From assembly GCA_011775825.1 (NCBI GenBank), contig JAABYK010000111.1, forward strand, positions 32,460-39,638: 7,179 nucleotides of DNA. Direction: 5' to 3'. Below the pieces are notes generated by a model. The model was given only the letters and a program-made list of their open reading frames with translations, made no database searches and was not told the origin of the DNA. The stretch is from Candidatus Zhuqueibacterota bacterium (GTDB taxonomy: Bacteria > Zhuqueibacterota > Zhuqueibacteria > Oceanimicrobiales > Oceanimicrobiaceae). Numbering within the stretch: position 1 is the stretch's first letter; the number at the start of each line of letters is the position of its first letter. Positions 1 through 5,007 of this stretch are shown here, in pieces. The position numbers and the translations under genes are program-made.

Positions 1-1
1 C

Positions 2-571
2 GCGCCCCCAAACCTCCAGGTCGCGGTAGGACTGCTGATAACGGAGATGGATCAACCCGTGGCGATCTCGCTGAATGTCGAGCAACTTAAACTCTCTTTC
101 CGGATCCTCAATTTGGAATAACTCACGGTTCTCCTGCAAAAATGCCAGCGCCTGACGCTGCAAGTTTGCATCCGTTAGCTCGCCCGGCTTAAAGAGGGTC
201 TTTTCCTGCAACCGACTCCCCCGAATGAATATCGGACGCGTGTGAGCTTCATTCCAATGGACTTCAAGACTGCCCTGGCTGATTCGTGCCAATCGGATCA
301 GACTTTCCGACTGTCTCACACGGACTTCACCGTGAGCATGTCTCAAAGCTTGTACTTTGGTTGCCATCCGACGCGACAGTTGTTTGACTTCCGCTTCGAA
401 CGCCCGCTTCTCAGATGCAGCCCCAGATACCCCTAAATACCGGTGCACCTTACCGTAAAACGGATGCTCTTTTGAGAAACGAGCGGACTTATAGGGCGTG
501 TTTGACCAAACCAGCCCCCAACTCACTAAGAGAGTGATAACGAACAACAATCTGTAGAAATATGACCTCAT
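2..571 (-). CDS. Secreted protease precursor with FTP-type propeptide (M4/M36-like), N-terminal part only
   Basis: The reading frame runs from an ATG at 571 to the window edge: 190 residues with no stop, so the gene is cut and the catalytic domain lies outside. The start is backed by a strong Shine-Dalgarno (AGGAGGAG, 574-581) just upstream. Residues 1-23 look like a signal peptide: Arg-containing n-region, hydrophobic core LLFVITLLVSWGLVW, cleavage likely near WSN. Residues about 130-190 read like an FTP (fungalysin/thermolysin propeptide) domain: a helix with ALAFLQENRELF, a DPEREFKLLDIQRD strand and LIHLRYQQSYRDLEVWG, matching the family pattern of an R-x-QQ-Y strand followed by V-W-G. In that family the propeptide chaperones and inhibits a zinc metalloprotease until export. 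Product class is inferred from the propeptide alone; no HExxH motif is visible here. It lies 70 bp downstream of the lipoprotein gene on the same strand, probably in one transcript. Confidence 0.72.
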   Translation of the reverse strand, partial: MRSYFYRLLFVITLLVSWGLVWSNTPYKSARFSKEHPFYGKVHRYLGVSGAASEKRAFEAEVKQLSRRMATKVQALRHAHGEVRVRQSESLIRLARISQGSLEVHWNEAHTRPIFIRGSRLQEKTLFKPGELTDANLQRQALAFLQENRELFQIEDPEREFKLLDIQRDRHGLIHLRYQQSYRDLEVWGR

Positions 572-641
572 GGCTCCTCCTATGTGTAATTGGCAGGAAA
601 CGCAAACGGGCATCGATCTCCATCTGCGAAAATTTGGTGTG
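572..641 (-). promoter_or_regulatory. Short intergenic gap with strong ribosome binding site for the protease gene
   Basis: Seventy bases separate the lipoprotein stop (642) from the protease ATG (571). On the minus strand they carry AGGAGGAG (574-581) directly before the ATG. No terminator-like hairpin with a T tract is visible, so co-transcription of the two genes is likely. The strong site here contrasts with the absence of one before the lipoprotein start, suggesting the protease is translated more efficiently (inference). Confidence 0.6.
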
Positions 642-1166
642 TTAATTTTCTCGGGCTTTCTCCTCCGCTTGTTCACAGAATTGCTTCACTTGCACATACC
701 ATTTGCTCAAATCTTCCGGAATTCTATTCAACTCGTCCATCGGCCACGACCAAGTAAATGTGGTATCGGGCAAAATGTACCTGACGGTCGTCGTCATATT
801 GCCGGTTTTGTGCGTCTTTTCTTTGAGCATGCCAGACTCCTCAAGCTGTTTTTGCAGCTCAGCGACTTGACCCGGAGCTTGTTTTACGGACCAGAGCACG
901 CTGTCCTGTTGGGATGGCCATTTCTGCCAATGCTCGACCGTGCCGTCGGCGTAAAGCGTATAGCCTTCAAACAAGCCGGAGACGCCCCCACCGCTGGCGA
1001 TGCGAATTTTAAACGTGTCCTCCTTCTGCCCCGCGGAGCTGTCTGCTTCACTTTGTGACGCCTCAGAAACCGACGTCTTACGAACGGATTCGGACTTGCA
1101 TCCAAAACCGGAAAGCAGTATTAAAAGAGTAAAGACCCCGCAAACATGTATCTGCGCTCTATCCAT
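642..1166 (-). CDS. Putative lipoprotein, possible emfourin-like (M4 protease inhibitor) domain
   Basis: This is a 174-residue protein counted from the ATG at 1166. It has a hydrophobic segment (residues about 8-20, VCGVFTLLILLSG) ending in GFGC, so Cys23 is a plausible lipid-anchoring cysteine, although the lipobox is not textbook (Gly at -3, Phe at -2). A Ser/Glu-rich linker (24-50) leads to a compact domain of about 110 residues with a GGG-VSG-L-EGYTLYADGTVEHW start, an amphipathic helix (VAELQKQLEESG) and a W-rich end (TFTWSWPMDEL). The GG hairpin, DG turn, central helix and Trp-rich final strand resemble, from memory, the emfourin-type M4-peptidase inhibitors. No alignment was possible, so the family call is tentative. 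An upstream in-frame start at 1244 would add 26 residues, but it translates through a palindrome and gives no better leader, so 1166 is preferred. There is no clear Shine-Dalgarno. It precedes the FTP-protease gene on the same strand, which supports an inhibitor or accessory role. Confidence 0.62.
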   Translation of the reverse strand: MDRAQIHVCGVFTLLILLSGFGCKSESVRKTSVSEASQSEADSSAGQKEDTFKIRIASGGGVSGLFEGYTLYADGTVEHWQKWPSQQDSVLWSVKQAPGQVAELQKQLEESGMLKEKTHKTGNMTTTVRYILPDTTFTWSWPMDELNRIPEDLSKWYVQVKQFCEQAEEKAREN

Positions 1167-1176
1167 AAGCTGAAAA

Positions 1177-1192
1177 TAGGGAACTGTCCCTA
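1177..1192. repeat. Short perfect inverted repeat TAGGGA-ACTG-TCCCTA
   Basis: A 6-bp perfect stem with a 4-nt loop lies 10 bases upstream of the lipoprotein ATG. Read on the minus strand it is TAGGGACAGTTCCCTATTTT, a hairpin followed by four T, so it could act as a weak terminator/attenuator or as a hairpin near the ribosome entry region. The GGGACAGTTCCC core resembles REP-like hairpins seen scattered in many environmental genomes. That comparison is from memory and unverified. Confidence 0.5.
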
Positions 1193-1320
1193 AGTTTCTT
1201 TTGTGGTATGAATCGTTGATAAGAAGCAAATGATTTTCGAGCAAAGAGGATATACACTGGAATGTAATCTAATTCTCGTTTGAATGCAACAATATTTGTG
1301 ATACTCATGCAAAATTTGGG

Positions 1321-2084
1321 TTGACGTTTGTACTGAAGGAGAAAATCCTTTCCAATCTGATTTCAAACACACTCAAGTTTACGCCGCAAGAAGGACATGT
1401 GAGAGTGGCAGTTGCAGTGGCAAGTGACACCACCGCACCTGCCGCTGCTCCTGCTACTGCCACTGCCGCTGGAACAGATTGCGTCGAGATTACCGTTACC
1501 GACAGCGGCGTTGGCATTCCTGCAGAGCATCTCGACAAGATCTTCGACCGCTTCTATCAGGTGGATGATTCGGGCAGCCGCGATCAGGAGGGCACGGGCA
1601 TCGGGTTGGCGCTGGCAAAGGAGTTGGTGGAGCTGCACCGCGGAGAGATTTGGGTGGAAAGCGAACCGGGCACGGGTTCATCCTTCTTCCTGCGTTTGTC
1701 TCTGGGCAAAGCGCATCTCAAGCCGCATGAAATCGTGGAGGAGGAGCCCACCACCGATGAGGTCGATCAAGTGGTGTCAGAAGATGAGCTCGAGGAACCG
1801 GACGCTGGTGAGTCCATAAAAACAGTTGAAACCACGGACAAGGATGCGCCGCTGGTGCTGATTGTGGAGGACAACGCAATGTGCGCAAGTACATGCGCAG
1901 CTATTTGCAGGAGCACTACCAGATCATCGAGGCGGTAGGTGGCGTCGAGGGAGTTGAACGAGCGGTGGCAGAAGTCCCGGATTTGATCGTCAGCGATGTC
2001 ATGATGCCGAAGCTGGACGGATTTGCCATGTGCGAGAAACTAAAAAGCGACCAGCGTACCAGTCACATTCCGGTGATTCTACTC
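1321..2084 (+). pseudogene. Hybrid sensor histidine kinase remnant: ATPase domain plus receiver domain, 5'-truncated, frameshifted, 3'-truncated
   Basis: Frame 1 from about 1330 to 1878 encodes a HATPase_c domain: N-box ILSNLISNTLKFTP, G1 box DSGVGIP, F-box FDRFYQ and G2 box GTGIGLALAKELVELHRGEI, all well preserved. An acidic linker follows (about 1732-1845, EEEPTTDEVDQ...EDELEEPDAGE). The receiver domain starts with LVLIVEDN. At 1878 one base is missing: deleting a G between GCA and ATG turns the expected EDNADVRKYMRSYL into EDNAMCAST, and the domain continues in frame 3 (RKYMRSYLQEHYQIIEA, then LIVSDVMMPKLDG with the phospho-acceptor Asp codon at 1995-1997, then HIPVILL). The sensor region and the DHp phospho-accepting His domain are absent. 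The stretch before about 1330 (stop at 1270-1272) is not kinase-like. The receiver is cut before its conserved Thr/Lys, where GH13 sequence begins. The parent was probably a hybrid two-component sensor that lost function. The first frame would stop at 1936-1938. Confidence 0.85.
1429..1473 (+). repeat. Ala/Thr-rich codon expansion inside the kinase ATPase domain
   Basis: Between the N-box and the G1 box the protein has TTAPAAAPATATAAG, encoded by runs of GCN/ACN triplets (CCTGCCGCTGCTCCTGCTAC and onward). This position is usually a short beta-hairpin turn, so the 15-residue low-complexity insertion looks like triplet-type slippage expansion. It does not break the frame. Confidence 0.55.
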
Positions 2085-3002
2085 CCTGATGTGGTTGGAA
2101 GAATGCCGGGTAGACGGCCTGCGATGGGATGCCACCGCTTACATCCGCAACGTCTACGGCAACAATAACGACCCTGCCCATGACATTCCCGAAGGCTGGA
2201 AACTGATGCGCTGGATCAACGGCGAGATCAAAGCTCGACAGCCCTGGAAGATCAGCATCGCCGAAGATCTGCGCAACAACGAATGGCTGACGAAAGAACT
2301 CGGCACCGGTGGTGCCGGCTGTGACGCCCAGTGGGATGGAGGATTCGTACATCCGATTCGCGATGCCATCATTCCACCTGATGACAGCGCCCGCAACCTG
2401 GATTCGGTACGAGATGCCATCTACCATCGTTACAATGCCGATGCTTTTGAACGGGTCATCTATACCGAATCCCACGACGAGGTGGCCAACGGTAAGGCGC
2501 GGCGCTAGTTTTCACCGCACCGGGCATTCCCATGATCTTTCAAGGTCAAGAATTTCTAGAAGACGAGTGGTTCCACGACCAGGACCCCATCGATTCGGCG
2601 AAGAAGGAAACCTATGGCGGCATTCTAAACATGTACGGTGACTTAATTCGTTTACGACGCAATTGGTACAACAACACGCGTGGACTTCGCGGCCAGTACG
2701 TTAATGTCCACCACATCAAAGTCATTCCCTTTCACCGCTGGCAAAACGGCGGCCCGGACGACGATGTCATCGTGGTGGCCAATTTCGCCAATCGAAGTTA
2801 TGACAGTTACCATATTGGGTTTCCACGAGGAGGTCTCTGGAAGGACCGCGTTAATAGCGACTGGCAGGGCTATAGCCCGGATTTTGGAAATCATTTGAAC
2901 TATGATACAGTCTCCTATGTTGGCGGTAAGGATGGCATGGGATTTAGCGGCAATGTGGGAATCGGACCTTACAGCGTTATTATTTTATCACAAGATGCTT
3001 GA
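2083..3002 (+). pseudogene. GH13 glucan branching enzyme / alpha-amylase-like gene remnant, lacking its 5' half and with an internal deletion
   Basis: Starting directly at the receiver-domain break, frame 1 reads SLMWLEECRVDGLRWDATAY. This is GH13 conserved region II, with the nucleophile Asp codon at 2128-2130. It is followed by region III ISIAEDL (acid/base Glu codon 2263-2265) and region IV YTESHDE (His 2473, Asp 2476). After ANGKAR the frame hits TAG at 2506-2508. The gene resumes in frame 3 at about 2502 with ALVFTAPGIPMIFQGQEF, through an all-beta C-terminal domain (HRWQNGG, VIVVANFANRS, DWQGYSPDFGNH) to VGIGPYSVIILSQDA and a TGA at 3000-3002. The join lacks the segment normally linking GKAR to ALVFTAPG, which I estimate from the family at about two dozen residues or slightly more. 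The N-terminal CBM48-like and first barrel strands are also absent. All three catalytic acids survive, but the barrel cannot form. GlgB-like versus amylase-like cannot be settled without the N-terminus. Confidence 0.85.
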
Positions 3003-3010
3003 AGGCTTTT

Positions 3011-3232
3011 ATGAAGGAGATACAAATCGGCGGACGTTTTGGTGATAAAGGGCTTAGTTTTTTTGGCATCGAAGAAGTGAACGATCTGTTACAGCAAGGT
3101 TTCGTCGTCAAAGAACTCAAAGGCGGAGGCGCCCTTTTTCATCAAGCCAAAACCGACGAAAGTGGCAAGACGAGAATGGCTCTTGTAGGCTTTACAATTC
3201 AGGTCTATTTTATTGAACCCAATAAGTCTTGA
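3011..3232 (+). CDS. Small protein of unknown function (73 aa)
   Basis: The ATG at 3011 is preceded by GAAGG (3002-3006) at suitable spacing, which favours it over a TTG at 2999 that overlaps the end of the GH13 remnant. The product is soluble-looking with no Cys, no signal peptide and no membrane segment. It begins MKEIQIGGRFGDKGLSFFGI, then an amphipathic helix (EEVNDLLQQG), a strand FVVKELKGGGALFH, a charged turn (KTDESGKTR) and a final strand ALVGFTIQVYFIE, a plausible small alpha+beta fold. I do not recognise the family. The frame is undamaged although the gene lies 8 bp after two wrecked genes, which suggests it is a real gene. It is expressed either from a promoter inside the remnants or from read-through. 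Confidence 0.6.
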   Translation: MKEIQIGGRFGDKGLSFFGIEEVNDLLQQGFVVKELKGGGALFHQAKTDESGKTRMALVGFTIQVYFIEPNKS

Positions 3233-3249
3233 GTATCGAGCTTCGATGC
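3233..3249 (+). repeat. Small hairpin immediately after the 73-aa gene
   Basis: GTATCGA-GCT-TCGATGC forms a 7-bp stem with one G-T wobble and a 3-nt loop, beginning at the base after the TGA stop. There is no T tract behind it, so it is not a convincing intrinsic terminator. It may protect the 3' end of the mRNA or be chance. Confidence 0.3.
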
Positions 3250-3838
3250 CCAAGTTAAGTTGGTCTCCACAAAATAAACGAAAATCGGCAAGGCTGTTGG
3301 CCTCACTGCGCATCCGCGGAAAATCACCGACTAAACCCAGATTCGGAAAGCTTGAACGGTTATGAGAGCAACCTCAGGTTTTGTTTGCCTAATTCTCTTT
3401 AGTTTAGGTTAAAAAGGACTAAAAAGAAATAAGGAGATAGGGGTATAGGAATGCCGTCATTTCGAACCCCACACCCTGACCCGGACAAGCCGGAAATTCC
3501 ATTTATCAAATAACACATCCCAATTAATCTTCAAATTGCAAATCGCAACATCCAAAACAGCCTAACCACAGAATCGAACCATCGAACCCATACAAAAGGT
3601 TCGTCGGGAAATCCACTTCTGTAATCAAATATTTCGAAAATTGGACATTGGAATTTATTTGCCATTTGGTTTTTTGTTATTTGTGATTTCAACTTTTGCC
3701 AAGAAATGGCAAAAAATAACTTGGTCAGGTCCTTATGCCTAATACCCTATTCCCTGCATGCCGTGAGGTCGAAAAGCAAAAAACCCGTCACAAGCCAGAA
3801 CTAAAACTCCAAAAATTCTCGCCAAATGCGATTTTATG
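3250..3838. other. AT-rich non-coding stretch with scattered hairpins and ATTTG-type low-complexity patches
   Basis: No convincing gene is present on either strand. Visible structures: CCGG-ACAAG-CCGG at 3481-3493; a tandem CGAACC (3575-3580, 3583-3588), the second copy pairing with GGTTCG (3598-3603) over a 9-nt loop; the palindrome TTTCGAAA (3632-3639); ATTTG-rich sequence on the plus strand at 3650-3690; and similar ATTTG wording on the minus strand at about 3500-3545. A perfect 8-bp stem TTTTGCCA-AGAAA-TGGCAAAA lies at 3694-3714. The oppositely oriented ATTTG patches suggest a degraded dispersed intergenic repeat rather than regulatory DNA. Confidence 0.5.
3694..3714. repeat. Perfect 8-bp hairpin TTTTGCCA / TGGCAAAA
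   Basis: An 8-bp perfect inverted repeat has a 5-nt AGAAA loop. On the plus strand the T run precedes the stem and A residues follow it; on the minus strand there is likewise no T tract after the stem. This argues against an intrinsic terminator in either direction. It could be an operator-like palindrome or part of a dispersed repeat. Confidence 0.4.
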
Positions 3839-3867
3839 TTGACGTTTATATCCACAATTCGTATCTT
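3839..3867 (+). promoter_or_regulatory. Candidate sigma-70-type promoter upstream of the leader ORF
   Basis: TTGACG (3839-3844, five of six to TTGACA) and TATCTT (3862-3867, four of six to TATAAT) are separated by exactly 17 bases. A transcript would start near 3874, run through the leader ORF and terminator, and reach the oxidoreductase at 4052. If the host is Bacteroidetes-like its housekeeping promoter consensus differs, so confidence is limited. Confidence 0.35.
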
Positions 3868-3898
3868 CTGGTGCCTCGGTTGTCTGGGGAGGTTAGCC

Positions 3899-3934
3899 AT
3901 GATACGTAAATATATTCTTTCCTCAGGTAACTGA
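3899..3934 (+). CDS. Candidate 11-residue leader peptide ORF (MIRKYILSSGN)
   Basis: ATG at 3899 is preceded by a near-ideal Shine-Dalgarno, GGGGAGG (3886-3892), with 6-nt spacing, stronger than that of any other plus-strand gene in the window. The ORF is 11 codons and its TGA (3932-3934) falls inside the 3' arm of the terminator hairpin (3931-3936), so a ribosome translating to the stop would cover that stem. This geometry is typical of leader peptides at attenuators. No run of a single regulatory amino-acid codon is present (there is Arg-Lys-Tyr-Ile-Leu), so no specific signal can be named. It may be a chance ORF. Confidence 0.35.
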   Translation: MIRKYILSSGN

Positions 3935-3945
3935 GGTTTTTATTT
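3921..3945 (+). terminator. Intrinsic terminator, leader-located
   Basis: CCTCAG (3921-3926), a GTAA tetraloop (GNRA type) and CTGAGG (3931-3936) form a perfect 6-bp stem followed at once by TTTTTATTT. It points along the plus strand, about 690 bp beyond the nearest upstream gene end and 106 bp before the oxidoreductase start, so its natural role is to end a short leader transcript. The 5' arm CCTCAG can instead pair with CTGGGG (3884-3889, one G-U) overlapping the leader Shine-Dalgarno, which would give an alternative fold. Confidence 0.7.
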
Positions 3946-4051
3946 AAGATTGACGGCACTCCAATGATCTACGCTATCCAAACTCACACTTGACAGCCTT
4001 ACAACTCGATAACCAAGAAAATCAATCACTCCAAAACGCCAGGTTTTACCA

Positions 4052-4990
4052 ATGTCAAAATATGAGACGATTATCGTGGGCGGTGGGCCTGCCGGACTTT
4101 CAGGCGCCATCCATTTGGCCTGGCACGACCGCAAGGTGCTGGTCATCGACCGCAAAACCGGGCCGCTTTTCTTTACCCTAGAAAAGCTTTACAATGTTCC
4201 GGGCATGCCCGCCACGCGAGGTGTGGAATTACAAAAAAAGCTGAAAGAACAGGCAGAAAATCTGGGGGCAGCCGTCATCCGAGGCAACGTGGTTTCTGCG
4301 CACGGACAGGAGGGCGAGTTCCTGCTTCAAGGTGAAAAAGGCGAGGAATGGCTCGGACAAACCATTCTACTGGCCACAGGCATTGCTCGATATCACCCCA
4401 CCGTGGATGGCGACTACCGACCCTGTTTCGCTTATGCGGGCAAGGGCAACATGTTTTATTGTCCGGACTGTGAAGCTCCGGAGATCCGAGATAAGGATAC
4501 CATCGTCATCGGCTCCGGATCGGCGGACGGGGCAGCCGGTATGGCCATCGGTCTCAGTCGATATACCAACAAAATGAGAGTCCTCTTGACCGAATCTCGT
4601 GACCTGTCCCAAAAAAGAGCTGAGCAGTTGCAGTCCAGAGGAATTCAGGTCGTCGAGGGGAAGATCCAAAATCTCATCGGTAAAAAAGGCATTCTATCTG
4701 GTCTGGAGCTCGAAGATGGCACCCAACTCACAGCGGATGCCTTTTTTGTTTCGAGTCCGGTAAGGGGACGCACCGATTTGGCTCAGCAGCTTGGCGTAGA
4801 AATGGCGAAAACCGGCAATCATGCTCAGCCGAAGTCTCAACGAGGCGACACCAACGTGCCCGGCGTTTGGATTGCCGGCGATCTCCGACCAATGACCCAG
4901 CAAGTTTCGGTCGCCATGGGCACCGGCAACATCGCTGCGATCATGATCGATCAAACGCTCAGGAAACAGGAAGTGCTTTCCAGCAGATAA
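4052..4990 (+). CDS. Thioredoxin-reductase-like FAD/NAD(P)-dependent oxidoreductase with CPDC motif
   Basis: This is a 312-residue, full-length protein of the low-molecular-weight thioredoxin reductase fold. Residues 5-15 (ETIIVGGGPAG) form the FAD-binding GxGxxG. LYNVPG (46-51) matches the family's N-x-PG segment. ILLATGIARYHP (105-116) is the ATG hinge. FYCPDCEAPEIRDKD (135-149) puts Cys137 and Cys140 exactly where TrxR has its redox-active CATC. IVIGSGSADGAAG (151-163) is the second nucleotide-binding motif, and PGVWIAGDLRP (270-280) is the C-terminal FAD-binding GD motif. After the second nucleotide fold the family's NADPH-recognising HRR-x3-R is absent (the strand reads VLLTESRDLSQKRA), hinting at NADH or a different donor. 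Its partner disulfide protein is not in the window. The start has only a weak AGG at 4041-4043; a leader with terminator lies upstream. It is cytosolic and intact, and no paired thioredoxin gene is seen. Confidence 0.88.
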   Translation: MSKYETIIVGGGPAGLSGAIHLAWHDRKVLVIDRKTGPLFFTLEKLYNVPGMPATRGVELQKKLKEQAENLGAAVIRGNVVSAHGQEGEFLLQGEKGEEWLGQTILLATGIARYHPTVDGDYRPCFAYAGKGNMFYCPDCEAPEIRDKDTIVIGSGSADGAAGMAIGLSRYTNKMRVLLTESRDLSQKRAEQLQSRGIQVVEGKIQNLIGKKGILSGLELEDGTQLTADAFFVSSPVRGRTDLAQQLGVEMAKTGNHAQPKSQRGDTNVPGVWIAGDLRPMTQQVSVAMGTGNIAAIMIDQTLRKQEVLSSR

Positions 4991-5007
4991 TTAACATCCG
5001 CCAAAAG
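4991..5007. other. 17-bp convergent intergenic gap without terminator
   Basis: The two convergent genes end 17 bases apart and no hairpin with a T tract is visible in or just beyond the gap in either direction. Transcripts probably overlap each other's 3' ends or rely on factor-dependent termination. Confidence 0.5.

Noticed and set aside
570..1058. 162-aa open frame on the plus strand
   Set aside because: Antisense to the lipoprotein gene; the peptide has no family features, whereas the minus-strand frame has a leader, linker and domain.
1167..1244. N-terminal extension of the lipoprotein from an upstream ATG at 1244
   Set aside because: The added residues translate through the TAGGGA palindrome and push the hydrophobic leader inward; the ATG at 1166 gives a normal lipoprotein leader.
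1200..1290. Minus-strand promoter for the lipoprotein (TTGCAT-17-TACATT, or TTGCTC-17-TATCAA)
   Set aside because: Each -35 matches only three of six positions; in AT-rich sequence such pairs are expected by chance.
1873..1890. Programmed ribosomal frameshift in the receiver domain
   Set aside because: No slippery heptamer or stimulatory structure is visible, and the gene is also truncated at both ends, so a plain deletion or sequencing error is simpler.
3451..3513. 20-codon ORF (starts MPSFRTPHPD) after an AGGAG at 3432
   Set aside because: The spacing to the AGGAG is about 14 bases, the peptide is Pro-rich and featureless, and it lies in repeat-like DNA; not supported as a gene.
3694..3714. 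TTTTGCCA hairpin as an intrinsic terminator
   Set aside because: Neither strand has a T tract following the stem, and there is no GC-rich core.
3990..4018. TTGACA at 3990-3995 as a promoter for the oxidoreductase
   Set aside because: No acceptable -10 hexamer occurs at 16-18 bases spacing (the sequence there is CCAAGA-like).
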